Counted from the first letter of the stretch, positions 8,201 to 15,333 are shown. The stretch is 21,604 nucleotides of DNA from Euryarchaeota archaeon UBA126 (GCA_002497025.1 DAMG01000052.1:1-21604); one strand, 5' to 3'. The notes: generated by a model not told the origin, from the letters alone. Made by a program: numbers and translations.

Positions 8201-8273
8201 CAATACCGGCCAACGGTGCAAGGAGCAATAGCGCCAGCAACAAGGCACTCTGGAATCGGTTGTGCACGCTCAT
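5247..8273 (-). CDS. Large secreted membrane-anchored protein with Ig-like domains
   Basis: The 1008-aa protein begins with a clear signal peptide (hydrophobic 9-26, cleavage probably after AIA at 27) and ends in one membrane helix (about 980-1001) with a very short cytoplasmic tail. Residues 28-630 are beta-rich, with many N-glycosylation sequons and only two cysteines (36 and 132), and contain weak internal repeats. Residues 637-962 look like three Ig-like or cadherin-like domains, beginning at NTPPAL, NAAPRI and NEAPEI. The first and third carry the NGDEV/NGDRVAGDG loop common in such extracellular domains. No enzyme motif is visible, so binding, adhesion or cell-surface scaffolding is the best guess. 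ATG at 8273 has GAAGGG just upstream. Its stop overlaps the start of the thrombospondin-repeat gene, suggesting that the two proteins are made together. I do not recognise a named family for the N-terminal 600 residues. Confidence 0.9.
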   Translation of the reverse strand: MSVHNRFQSALLLALLLLAPLAGIAIADESEPAPSCEILVDWDYDWALDENGTWQEIVIHRYKTTFEPAFQNGTSPSGVTIDVQHIRDGQILATEADSSYVVAGGEIDVILADEPEFLDEVNIEVSSTEASCSRSMDMTIWNQPSADHEITRETTWELQNDAEGGSSLYFEGRGWQKRTGESLSSSELGNGSLVLDLDTGTDQMYLTLDLHNVWMNETYDGTEISRQIFEMRGSGSLEFVSDSEDSLIDVEANVYQAYILRDWEDGILTERLTLEATGSISYNGGTNNSTEGGYGELSVFYIETWDEGGIRRLSDTQIEANLSIRLQTQDEAFSIELDEFRTREKWLDGVREEQLLKIKGSGEFGFLIDDSQFQVQVNGTVPDIHYEVFGGEVIQDRIIVDGQYSGDASGSFGYVRQIDKSLIQANATGDEFEVDVIENEVWFNISGTPIGPIGQEIEAEHNLTYEYTVPQTDWANRTIRYLYVEDNGTTSNEYPENSPIILEPQRPQYDGDMNITGFRETGIVPDKYVIGDNFPTSRDGNGETIEIIGIRMGMADGHEVELAEWQDTESLDNFTAYGTVINEGLLAGMLHEVYRIIDIGLPIGDNNGSESEVVRVVEHQTLERVLYPSVITAAENTPPALQSLRFREGVLFTEGGMAHLEAVIEDFDTDVVGVMVDLSEFGLGIITLSDSGLNGDEVIQDSVWTARINHDGLEFGNLSVPIKMDDIWTDVQTTAYVEISNAAPRITSRVYSPDFAYRGEFISASLKVEDGHGVESVVIDLLSAGGDLTPLTLDSNTNRWVGQFILPESLAPGLRTIPIQVEDNQGASALIDGGTVVQVLNEAPEIINVSFFDEGEWVPIIEIPKSGEKTYTIEVSIADPDGVSSAQAKIGRLAPIGKSETWLLLVDDGQNGDRVAGDGIFSMQIDVRSSLSEGEMNFLVRASDIFQSITPVESQTYTIELVDEKSSAGGGANWVSENSTTLVLIGLLMLLALGATAIVVTMRNADFE

Positions 8274-8326
8274 ACCCTTCAGTGATATTGTTTGTACATT
8301 TGCCCGTCACGATTGAACTAATCAAA

Positions 8327-8749
8327 TCAGAACAGGGGCTCTTCCCAGTCGTCTTCTTCGTCTTCGTCGGTCATCCTCTCTTTCCAAAGAGAGGTTGGTA
8401 CATCATCGTAAATCCCTGCGTAAGGATCTTCGTCTTCCTTGTTTTCAGACTCTGTCATTGCCCTTCTTGCAAATTCCCTAGCATCCGCTTTGAATTTCCA
8501 ATAGTGAATTCTCCACTCCCGACCGTCCCAAAGCGTGGTTTCCTCGGATTCAGTTGTAAGCAATTCATAGTCTTGCAATTGGTAGAAGAGATTACGATCA
8601 GTGGGTTCTAAGGCATTGTCGATAATACGATTTGAGAATCCGAAGAAACCTAATGCATGCTCAGCAATTGATTCGGCAACGATTACCTCCATTTCTGAGT
8701 CTACTTTACGGCGGATAGCCTGAGTTAACTCTGCTAGTGTCATACCCAT
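8327..8749 (-). CDS. Conserved hypothetical protein, resembling the DUF6015-type Thermoplasmata family
   Basis: This is a 140-aa soluble protein. Residues 4-100 are mainly helical, with the blocks HALGFFGFSNRIIDNALEP (31-49), DRNLFYQLQDYELLTT (51-66) and TTLWDGREWRIHYW (71-84). This resembles, from memory, a small family restricted to Thermoplasmata (DUF6015) with FGF..RIIDN and DGREWRIHYW-like segments; a profile search is needed to confirm it. The C-terminal 40 residues are highly acidic and probably disordered. The helix-then-strand pattern could be a winged-helix-like regulator, but nothing proves DNA binding. A strong ribosome site AGGAGG (8758-8763) sits 8 nt before ATG 8749 and fixes the start. 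The gene lies 53 nt upstream of the 1008-aa surface protein gene on the same strand, so it could share its transcript. Confidence 0.85.
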   Translation of the reverse strand: MGMTLAELTQAIRRKVDSEMEVIVAESIAEHALGFFGFSNRIIDNALEPTDRNLFYQLQDYELLTTESEETTLWDGREWRIHYWKFKADAREFARRAMTESENKEDEDPYAGIYDDVPTSLWKERMTDEDEEDDWEEPLF

Positions 8750-8757
8750 CGCATCCC

Positions 8758-8763
8758 CCTCCT
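8758..8763 (-). promoter_or_regulatory. Shine-Dalgarno site fixing the 140-aa gene start
   Basis: On the minus strand the sequence is AGGAGG, part of AGGAGGGGGATGCG, with 8 nt before ATG 8749. It is one of the clearest Shine-Dalgarno sequences in the window. Confidence 0.75.
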
Positions 8764-8853
8764 GTGGTAGAATATGGAAGCCCGTTCTTTATCAACAATC
8801 GCACATCGAGTCCACGAATTCTATGGCTTCGACCCAAAGTGGTTAATCGAATA

Positions 8854-8874
8854 ATGACTCGGCGCAAACCATGA
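8854..8874 (+). other. Possible six-codon upstream ORF (MTRRKP) overlapping the ureohydrolase start
   Basis: ATG at 8854 opens six codons (M-T-R-R-K-P). The TGA stop (8872-8874) shares ATGA with the start codon of the downstream agmatinase-family gene. Arginine-rich content ahead of a guanidino-compound hydrolase suggests a leader peptide, but chance is quite possible and no ribosome site is seen. Confidence 0.2.
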
Positions 8875-9788
8875 ACGAGGAGGCTAACCCTACCTTCCTC
8901 GGTCTCTCCGAGTCTGGTAAAGGACCTTGCGATGTGGTAATTCTTCCTATTCCATTCGAGATGACTACTAGTTGGGGAGAAGGTACTGAACATGGACCCG
9001 CGGCGGCAATTGAGGCTAGTTCACAGGTCGAATTATACGACCCATTGCTCGAAGAAGAGTTGCCTTGTGGACTAGCATTTCACACCGCCTCAGCTTGGGG
9101 TTCTGATGCAGGAACTCTAAGAGAACAATTAGATTCTATTCGCGACTATCTTTTTCCATGGTTTAACGCAGAGCAATTTCCCATTATTTTAGGTGGAGAA
9201 CACGGGCTTCTACCACCGGTTGTGGAAGCTTTACGAAATCACCCCGCTATCGCTGGCGATCTGTCGAAACTAACCATAGTTCAGGTCGATGCTCATGCCG
9301 ATCTGCGAGATTCGCTGAATGGTGAGAGATTCAGTCATGGTACCGCTGCAAGACGATCTTTGGATTGCGGAATCGGCAGCCTTTTGCAAATTGGAATACG
9401 TGCATATTCACTTGATGAAGCAAAGTTCGTGGAAACTGAAAATCGAGTTGAGACCTTCTATGCTCAAGAACTCTTCAGCCCATCTGCTGGAAATACGGCT
9501 TGGAACAATCTAATTCATCGGATTAGCCAATTAACTGGTCCTGTTTGGTTGACTTTTGATATCGATGGGCTGGATGGTTCATTGGTTCCAGATACTGGCA
9601 CCCCAGTTCCCGGCGGTTTGACTCATTGGGGTGCGGTGGAAATCATCCAAGAGATATTTGCCAGCGAGGCTGAGATTATCGGGGCCGATGTCAATGAAAT
9701 CGCCCCCGGTGATGATCGTTTAACGCAATTTAACGCTGCATTAATCGCAACGAAGATCATTGCCGCGCACATCGCTAATCGAGATTGA
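8871..9788 (+). CDS. speB: Agmatinase / ureohydrolase-family enzyme
   Basis: The 305-aa protein is full length for the arginase/agmatinase family. The binuclear manganese ligands are all present: His111 in GGEHG, Asp140, His142 and Asp144 in DAHADLRD, and Asp230 and Asp232 in TFDIDGLD. SHGT at 155-158 and PGGL at 247-250 are also family features. The overall pattern, including SHGT after the DAHAD block, fits agmatinase (agmatine to putrescine plus urea) better than arginase. Formiminoglutamase or guanidinobutyrase activity cannot be excluded. GGEHG replaces the more common GGDHS. ATG 8871 has no upstream Shine-Dalgarno; an AT-rich stretch (TTAATCGAATAATG, about 8843-8856) could be a TATA box for a leaderless or short-leader mRNA. 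It diverges from the 140-aa gene and is followed 59 nt later by the carboxypeptidase gene. Role: polyamine synthesis or use of guanidino compounds as a nitrogen source. Confidence 0.9.
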   Translation: MNEEANPTFLGLSESGKGPCDVVILPIPFEMTTSWGEGTEHGPAAAIEASSQVELYDPLLEEELPCGLAFHTASAWGSDAGTLREQLDSIRDYLFPWFNAEQFPIILGGEHGLLPPVVEALRNHPAIAGDLSKLTIVQVDAHADLRDSLNGERFSHGTAARRSLDCGIGSLLQIGIRAYSLDEAKFVETENRVETFYAQELFSPSAGNTAWNNLIHRISQLTGPVWLTFDIDGLDGSLVPDTGTPVPGGLTHWGAVEIIQEIFASEAEIIGADVNEIAPGDDRLTQFNAALIATKIIAAHIANRD

Positions 9789-9838
9789 TTCGACTTTTGT
9801 ACACAAATCGTGCGAATGATTGTAGGTAAGTACCTCTA

Positions 9839-9858
9839 CAGCGGCGCATGCGCCGCTG
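9839..9858. promoter_or_regulatory. Perfect 20-bp GC-rich palindrome centred on a start codon
   Basis: CAGCGGCGCATGCGCCGCTG equals its own reverse complement and contains the ATG (9848-9850) of the carboxypeptidase gene in its centre. Directly upstream, 9821-9840 forms a second imperfect inverted repeat (TGTA-GGTA / TACC-TACA with a 2-nt bulge). It may be an operator, or an RNA hairpin that hides the start codon. It is much more GC-rich than its surroundings. Confidence 0.55.
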
Positions 9859-11191
9859 GCTAACGGCATTGGTAGTAGCATCAATGCTCGCTGTCTCTAC
9901 TTCGCCTGTAGCTACCGCGCAGATTGGGCAACCAGATATTATCCAAGAGCATTGGTATCATTCCTATGCAACTCTAACCTTAGACCTAAATGAATGGGCG
10001 GATGACTATCCTGAAATTGTCGAGATGTTCAGCATAGGGAAGACTGAACTGGGAAGAGAAATTTGGATGTTGCAAATTTCGGATTGGAGTCAAGAAACCA
10101 AACCTGATGGAAGCGAAAAAGACGTTGTTTACATCGATGGGGGGCATCATGGAAATGAACATCTTGGGACCGAACTTGCTTTCCTAGTTGCTGAGTATTA
10201 CATCGAGGGTTGGGTAGATGGAGAACAAGACGCGATCGATGTATTATCGACGACTGAATTACATATTCTGATTATGCTAAACGCAGATGGTAATGACCAC
10301 GACACAAGATGGAATATCAACCAAGTTGATTTAAACAGAAATTACGACCACTACTGGAATACCTGCCCGACTACCCAACCTGGAAGTAGTGCCTTCAGTG
10401 AATCTGAAACTCTCGCAAATTCGATTTATATGAACGAAGTTGTGCCACACGCTGACCTGTATATCACCATGCACACAGGTGTTTGGATCATGCTTTATCC
10501 ATGGGGTAAGTGGCCTGAACAGCCGTCAGACTGGGAGATGTTCCATTACATCAAGGATGAAGTGAATTCCAATATTTCAGACATACCTATTCGTAACGCT
10601 AACCAAGGACTATACCCCAATTGTGGAACCAGTCGTGATTACGGATACGGGGTGATGGGTTACCCAACCTTCACCTTTGAGACCGATGACGAGCAATTTC
10701 TCCTTGGGACCATAGAACCATTATCCGAAAGACTCGGGGAGGAACTGGATGTTATGAAATATCTAATCGATAATGTCTGGTATTGGCGTGCTAGACTGAT
10801 TGTGGAAAGTATCGAGATAAATGGTGATCAAGTCGATGCTCATGTGGTAAATCTTGGAAGAGCGAGTACATCGAATGCCACCTTACATTATTCTGATTCA
10901 AGTGGAGTCTTACTTTGGCAATCACCCCTATTTGGGGTAAATGCCACGAATCAAACCAAGGTCACCTTAGATAGTAGAAATCTAACCCTTATCGAAGATG
11001 GCGCCTGGAGTATACATTACCAAAAGAGAGTAATCGATGCTTCTCAATGGGTGGAAGAACATATTGACGATGCTACAGTAGAAATTTCTGAGGATAAAGA
11101 AGGATTCTTACCCGCGCCTTCAATGTTTATTCATATATTTTCGATACTTATGGCGGTTTTTGCAGGACGAAGGAAAAATATCGATTTTTAA
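9848..11191 (+). CDS. Secreted M14-family zinc carboxypeptidase with C-terminal sorting-type tail
   Basis: The 447-aa precursor starts with a signal peptide (MRRW, hydrophobic 5-16, cleavage probably after ATA at 24). The M14 catalytic set is complete: zinc ligands His101 and Glu104 in GGHHGNEH and His209 in TMHTG; the substrate-binding Asn163-Arg164 in DLNRNYD; and the catalytic Glu278 in FTFETDDE. The catalytic domain spans about 35-310, followed by a small beta domain (315-420). The last 25 residues read FLPAPS, a hydrophobic stretch, then GRRKN. This has the motif-helix-basic layout of archaeosortase or other CTERM-type sorting signals, so the enzyme is probably anchored to the cell surface. 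It should trim C-terminal residues from extracellular peptides. The start codon lies inside a perfect palindrome. Its neighbours are a ureohydrolase upstream and a leucyl aminopeptidase downstream on the same strand, consistent with protein-based feeding. Confidence 0.92.
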   Translation: MRRWLTALVVASMLAVSTSPVATAQIGQPDIIQEHWYHSYATLTLDLNEWADDYPEIVEMFSIGKTELGREIWMLQISDWSQETKPDGSEKDVVYIDGGHHGNEHLGTELAFLVAEYYIEGWVDGEQDAIDVLSTTELHILIMLNADGNDHDTRWNINQVDLNRNYDHYWNTCPTTQPGSSAFSESETLANSIYMNEVVPHADLYITMHTGVWIMLYPWGKWPEQPSDWEMFHYIKDEVNSNISDIPIRNANQGLYPNCGTSRDYGYGVMGYPTFTFETDDEQFLLGTIEPLSERLGEELDVMKYLIDNVWYWRARLIVESIEINGDQVDAHVVNLGRASTSNATLHYSDSSGVLLWQSPLFGVNATNQTKVTLDSRNLTLIEDGAWSIHYQKRVIDASQWVEEHIDDATVEISEDKEGFLPAPSMFIHIFSILMAVFAGRRKNIDF

Positions 11192-11240
11192 GGTGAAAAT
11201 CAGAAAATAACGTGAAAAGATGTCTTGAAATTAAGAATTT

Positions 11241-11265
11241 CTTTAGATATTCTTTGTATATTGGA
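11241..11265 (+). promoter_or_regulatory. Possible AT-rich archaeal promoter of the aminopeptidase gene
   Basis: The 91-nt gap before the aminopeptidase gene is AT-rich. TTTGTATATT (11253-11262) is centred about 25 nt before the ATG, where a TATA box would sit for a leaderless transcript. CTTTAGATAT at 11241-11250 is an alternative. No Shine-Dalgarno sequence precedes the ATG, which agrees with leaderless translation. Confidence 0.3.
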
Positions 11266-11282
11266 ACTTTTTGCCATAATAT

Positions 11283-12785
11283 ATGAAGGTAAGTTGCGCT
11301 AATTTTGACCGGACTGGAGACATCATGATTATTCCCGTATTCAAGGATTTAGACAAAGCTCCGAACAACACTACGGTTGGCCTTGGTCGTGGACCAAGTA
11401 TTGCTGTTAAGGCCGCAGCAGCGAGCGATGCAATTTCAGGTAAGGCAGGAGAATCGCTGAATGTTTGGACCAAGGGGTGCACTGTAATTTTCATCGGTGT
11501 CGGTAAGAAAGAAAACCTCACTCACAAAGTTGCCCGAGATACTGGTGCGAAGTGCCTTGCAGGTCTATCTAAGGACCTTGGCAATGACATCGTAATCCGC
11601 TTTACATCGGGATGGTCCACAGAAAATATGACCGCTTTCGCTGAAGGAATGATGCTGCGAGATTATGAGTTTGATAAATATCAGAAAAAGGACGAAGAAA
11701 AAAATCACGATGATTGGACATTAGAATGTCAAGCACACGAACGACATCTAGAAGCTCTGAGTGAATCTATCGAGGAAGCGAGTCTTGTAACGACCGGTGT
11801 TCACCTAAGTCGCGACTTAGCAAATGAGCCAGCAAACCGACTCTATCCTGAGGAATTTGGTCGCCGAGCACTCGAATGGGCTGAAGGCAAGGATAATGTC
11901 GAGGTTGAAGTATGGGATTATACACGACTACAGAAAGAAGGTATGCATGGTGTTATCGCTGTCGGAAAAGGTAGTATTCGCAAACCCTGTATGGTTTTCT
12001 TCCGATTAAATCCAAACATACAGACAGGCGAGCAAGTACCTTGTATAGTTGGAAAAGGAATCACCTTTGACACGGGTGGTATTTCGATAAAACCTAGTCA
12101 AGGTATGTGGGATATGAAGTACGATATGCACGGCTCAGCAACCGTTTTCGGACTATTCCAAGCACTTTGGGCTACAGGGTACAAAGGGCGAGTAAATGGA
12201 ATAACCTGCATGGCTGAAAATATGCCAAGTGCAGAAGCCTACAGACCAGGAGATGTTATCGACACTTACTCCGGAAAGACGATTGAAATTTTCAGCACTG
12301 ATGCAGAGGGTCGAAATGTACTATCTGATGGATTGTGGAAAGCAGCAGAACTAGACCCTTCATACATCGTCGATCTTGCCACTTTGACTGGAGCTTGTGT
12401 TGTTGCATTGGGTCAAGAGGCTTCTGGACTTTGGTCCAATGATGATAAGTTGAGAGAAAGTATTCATCAAGCCGGTAATTCAGTAGACGAATTGGCTTGG
12501 CCAATGCCATTACTACCTGCTTTTGAAAAGGAAATGACAAGTTCCAAGTTTGCAGATGTTAGGAATGGTGGAAAGGGCCGCTATGGTGGAGCAAATACCG
12601 CTGCTGCCTTCCTCAAGCAATTCATTCAGGAGCGAGAGGGTGAAAATGGGGGTAAAACAGCAATCCCATGGGCTCATCTAGACATCGCAGGAACTGCTTG
12701 GAATGTAGATACCAACGCATGTGTCGCACACGGTGGAACTGGTGTTCACGTACGAACCTTGCATCGCTTGATTACTCAGGGATGA
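11283..12785 (+). CDS. pepA: Leucyl aminopeptidase (M17 family)
   Basis: The 500-aa protein matches M17 aminopeptidases in length and domain order: an N-terminal macro-like domain (about 1-165) and a C-terminal metallopeptidase domain. The two-metal site is complete, with Lys258 and Asp263 in VGKGITFDTGG, Asp281 in MKYDMHGSA, and Asp340 and Glu342 in STDAEGR. The catalytic Lys270 (GISIKPS) and Arg344 are also present. It removes N-terminal residues from peptides in the cytoplasm; no signal peptide is seen. The signature deviates slightly: STDAEGR is followed by Asn345 where Leu or Met is usual. It follows the carboxypeptidase gene after 91 nt with its own AT-rich upstream stretch. Its stop ends one base before the convergent dnaK stop. 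Confidence 0.95.
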   Translation: MKVSCANFDRTGDIMIIPVFKDLDKAPNNTTVGLGRGPSIAVKAAAASDAISGKAGESLNVWTKGCTVIFIGVGKKENLTHKVARDTGAKCLAGLSKDLGNDIVIRFTSGWSTENMTAFAEGMMLRDYEFDKYQKKDEEKNHDDWTLECQAHERHLEALSESIEEASLVTTGVHLSRDLANEPANRLYPEEFGRRALEWAEGKDNVEVEVWDYTRLQKEGMHGVIAVGKGSIRKPCMVFFRLNPNIQTGEQVPCIVGKGITFDTGGISIKPSQGMWDMKYDMHGSATVFGLFQALWATGYKGRVNGITCMAENMPSAEAYRPGDVIDTYSGKTIEIFSTDAEGRNVLSDGLWKAAELDPSYIVDLATLTGACVVALGQEASGLWSNDDKLRESIHQAGNSVDELAWPMPLLPAFEKEMTSSKFADVRNGGKGRYGGANTAAAFLKQFIQEREGENGGKTAIPWAHLDIAGTAWNVDTNACVAHGGTGVHVRTLHRLITQG

Positions 12786-12786
12786 A

Positions 12787-14673
12787 TCACTCGTCGCCAT
12801 CGTCGCTATCGACTACTTCGAAATCTGCTTCGACGACTCCATCACTATCCGTTGCCTCTTCATTTGCGGCCTGTTGTTCAGCCATTTCCGCAGCAGCAGC
12901 CTCGTAGAGTTTGGTTGATACACCGTGCATTACCTCTTCTAATTCAGCCATCTTTGCTTGTATTGCAGCCTCATCAAGTTCCTCAAAATCGATAGGTTGA
13001 CCTTCGTTCATAATGAGGGCTTCAAGTTCATCCAACTTCTCGTTGACTGGAGCCTTATCATCATCAGACAATTTCTCACCCGAATCTTCCATCATCTTTC
13101 GAGTCTGGTAAACGATACTATCGGCTTGGTTTCGTAGATCTACTCTAGCTTTACGACGCTTGTCTTCCTCTGCAAACTCCTCTGCTTCGGATATCTTTGA
13201 TTGGATTTCATCTTCTGAAAGAGAGGTTTGACTTTCTATCTTAATCGATTGTTCAGTCCCCGTGCCTAGATCCTTTGCCGATACATTCACGATTCCGTTT
13301 GCGTCTATATCGAAGGTAACTTCAATCTGTGGAATTCCACGCGGAGCAGGTGGGATTCCCATAAGATGGAATCTTCCCAGCGTTGTATTGTCTTTAGAGA
13401 ATTCACGCTCGCCTTGCAAAACATGGACTTCTACAGCTGGTTGATTATCCGAGGCAGTAGAGAATACTTCCGATCGACGACTCGGAATCGTGGTGTTGCG
13501 CTCGATCATCATCGTAGTCACGCCACCTAAGGTCTCGATTCCTAAAGTCAGTGGAGTAACATCGAGAAGTAGTACATCGGTTACTCCTTCATCACCAACG
13601 ATAATTCCAGCCTGAAGAGCGGCTCCAACAGCAACCGCCTCATCGGGGTTGATCCCCTTGAATGGAGCTTTACCAACTTCCTGTTCAATCGCTGTCTGTA
13701 CTGCAGGAACACGAGTTGAGCCTCCGACTAGGATTACTTTGTCGACCTCTCCCTTAGACACTCCTGCGTCCTTCATTGCTTGACGAGTTGGAGCCATTGT
13801 TCGCTCGATTAGATTGGCAATTAATTCCTCGAATTTCGATCTAGATAGTGATAGGTCAAGATGTTCTGGCTGTCCGTCACGCATGGTGATAAAAGGCAGA
13901 TTAATCTGAGTTGTTCCGGTTCCAGATAGCTCTATCTTTGCCTTCTCAGCAGCCTCACGTAGACGACTCATGGCTTGCATATCACCTGACAGATCAATTC
14001 CCGTATTCTTCTTGAACTCGGATAGAATCCATTCGATTACGACATCGTCGAAATCGTCGCCACCCAATCGATTATCTCCGCTAGTTGCCTTTACTTCGAT
14101 TTGGGGTTGATCGTCTACTAGGTAAATTTCTAGAATTGAGACATCGAAGGTACCACCACCGAGATCGTATACCAAAATCGTCTGATCATCGTCCTTGTCG
14201 ACACCATAAGCCAATGCAGCTGCAGTAGGCTCGTTGATTATACGTAGTACTTCTAAACCGGCGATTCTACCTGCGTCTCGAGTTGCCTTTCTTTGTGCAT
14301 CGCTAAAGTATGCTGGACAAGTAATGACAGCCTGTGTTACCTCTTGTCCAAGGTATGCTTCAGCATCGGCCTTCAGCTTCTGTAGCACGTATGCTGAGAT
14401 TTCTTGTGGGGTAAACTCATCGTCGCCAATTTTTTGTTTCCAATCAGTGCCCATTTCTCTCTTCACAGACATAATTGTACGTTCTGGGTTAGTGACCGCT
14501 TGTCTCTTTGCGGTAATTCCAACAAGGCGGTCTCCATCTTTAGTGAAGGCTACCACCGAGGGGGTAGTTCTACTTCCTTCTGAATTAGGTATTACTGTAG
14601 CCTTACCACCTTCTAGAGTAGCAACGCAACTATTTGTCGTTCCAAGGTCTATTCCAATTACTGCTTTACTCAT
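12787..14673 (-). CDS. dnaK: Chaperone DnaK (Hsp70)
   Basis: The protein is 628 aa from ATG 14673. Hsp70 signatures, numbered from this ATG, include GIDLGTTNS (7-15), VYDLGGGTFDVS near 168-179 and VILVGGSTRVPAVQ near 314-327. The substrate-binding domain and helical lid follow, and the acidic tail VVEADFEVVDSD resembles bacterial DnaK rather than eukaryotic EEVD tails. Such archaeal dnaK genes are thought to derive from bacteria by transfer. The frame is open three codons further up to a GTG (14682). ATG 14673 is preferred because it gives the usual MSKAVIGIDLGTT start and has GGAGTGA at the right distance. The small heat-shock-like gene lies 21 nt upstream on the same strand, so the two probably form an operon. 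No dnaJ or grpE gene is adjacent in the window. Role: ATP-driven folding of unfolded proteins in the cytoplasm. Confidence 0.97.
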   Translation of the reverse strand: MSKAVIGIDLGTTNSCVATLEGGKATVIPNSEGSRTTPSVVAFTKDGDRLVGITAKRQAVTNPERTIMSVKREMGTDWKQKIGDDEFTPQEISAYVLQKLKADAEAYLGQEVTQAVITCPAYFSDAQRKATRDAGRIAGLEVLRIINEPTAAALAYGVDKDDDQTILVYDLGGGTFDVSILEIYLVDDQPQIEVKATSGDNRLGGDDFDDVVIEWILSEFKKNTGIDLSGDMQAMSRLREAAEKAKIELSGTGTTQINLPFITMRDGQPEHLDLSLSRSKFEELIANLIERTMAPTRQAMKDAGVSKGEVDKVILVGGSTRVPAVQTAIEQEVGKAPFKGINPDEAVAVGAALQAGIIVGDEGVTDVLLLDVTPLTLGIETLGGVTTMMIERNTTIPSRRSEVFSTASDNQPAVEVHVLQGEREFSKDNTTLGRFHLMGIPPAPRGIPQIEVTFDIDANGIVNVSAKDLGTGTEQSIKIESQTSLSEDEIQSKISEAEEFAEEDKRRKARVDLRNQADSIVYQTRKMMEDSGEKLSDDDKAPVNEKLDELEALIMNEGQPIDFEELDEAAIQAKMAELEEVMHGVSTKLYEAAAAEMAEQQAANEEATDSDGVVEADFEVVDSDDGDE

Positions 14674-14678
14674 TTCAT

Positions 14679-14685
14679 TCACTCC
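14679..14685 (-). promoter_or_regulatory. Shine-Dalgarno site deciding the dnaK start
   Basis: On the minus strand the sequence is GGAGTGA, with 8 nt between GGAG and ATG 14673. The upstream in-frame GTG (14682) overlaps this site and so cannot be served by it, which supports the ATG. Confidence 0.65.
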
Positions 14686-14694
14686 ATTGAGATT

Positions 14695-15333
14695 TTACTC
14701 ACTTTCGTCGGCTGTTGTAGCCTCCGAGTTGATGTCGAATTTAACATCAAGAATTCCATTGTTTAGGTCCCATTCGACAATATTGTCTGCCGAATGAGGA
14801 AGGGTGTAGCGCTTCAAAGGACGCATTTGTGTGGTCTTCATCAGTTGTAGTATCTCACCGCCACTGGTTAGGTTAAGCTCGATCTCTTCTTGTTGTAGAT
14901 CGGTGAATCTGGATATATCTACTGTTATGCACATTCTATCTTCATGAATGAATACATCTTCCAATGGCAGATCATTATCCGGTTCTTCAGTTACTTCTTC
15001 CTCGACCTCAATCTCGGGGACTTCGGCAGGGGTATTACCTTCAAATTGAACTTTGATTCCCATATTTCGGAACATCTCACCCATTCCACCTGGGCCGTTG
15101 AGCATGGATTCCATCTGCTTTCGAAACTCTTCAGGATCTACATCTGTTCCCATTTTTATCTCAGTCGAAGCCATACGATCTGGATCAAGGCCCATTTCCT
15201 CAAATTGATCTCGAACCTGCCGCATCATATTTTGAAGCAATTCGACATCGATTGGCATGCCCATATCGGCGAACATTTTGGCCATCTGTTCGAGCATTCT
15301 CTCCTCGAATTCGTCTCTTTCCGGTGTGCTCAT
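14695..15333 (-). CDS. Small heat-shock (Hsp20/alpha-crystallin-like) domain protein
   Basis: The protein is 212 aa from ATG 15333 (MSTPERDEFEER); an in-frame ATG at 15372 would add 13 residues. Numbered from 15333, the C-terminal part (about 121-203) has the features of an alpha-crystallin/CS-like beta sandwich: EDVFIHEDRMCITVDISRF, then LKRYTLP and NNGILDVKF, the last matching the conserved NGxLxV strand. The N-terminal ~95 residues are unusual: Met-rich amphipathic helices (QMAKMFADMGMP, LQNMMRQVRDQFEEMG, FRKQMESM) and a glycine/Met linker, followed by an acidic stretch. This may be a client-binding arm. It sits just upstream of dnaK on the same strand, so it probably acts with DnaK in holding unfolded proteins. 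The Hsp20 assignment is from pattern only; a CS-domain co-chaperone is the main alternative. Confidence 0.75.
   Translation of the reverse strand: MSTPERDEFEERMLEQMAKMFADMGMPIDVELLQNMMRQVRDQFEEMGLDPDRMASTEIKMGTDVDPEEFRKQMESMLNGPGGMGEMFRNMGIKVQFEGNTPAEVPEIEVEEEVTEEPDNDLPLEDVFIHEDRMCITVDISRFTDLQQEEIELNLTSGGEILQLMKTTQMRPLKRYTLPHSADNIVEWDLNNGILDVKFDINSEATTADESE

Noticed and set aside
2837..8273. Mobile or phage origin for the large surface genes
   Set aside because: No integrase, transposase, terminal repeats or attachment duplication is visible beside tRNA-Gly. Base composition by eye matches the flanks.
8045..8611. 188-aa plus-strand open frame opposite the 1008-aa and 140-aa genes
   Set aside because: It spans two confident minus-strand genes and the gap between them, and its protein composition is not gene-like.
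9789..9820. Possible terminator TTTGT-AC-ACAAA after the agmatinase-family gene
   Set aside because: The stem is only 5 bp and there is no following T tract. It is too weak to call.
14234..14797. 187-aa plus-strand open frame opposite dnaK
   Set aside because: It is a shadow of a highly conserved gene and has no recognisable protein features.
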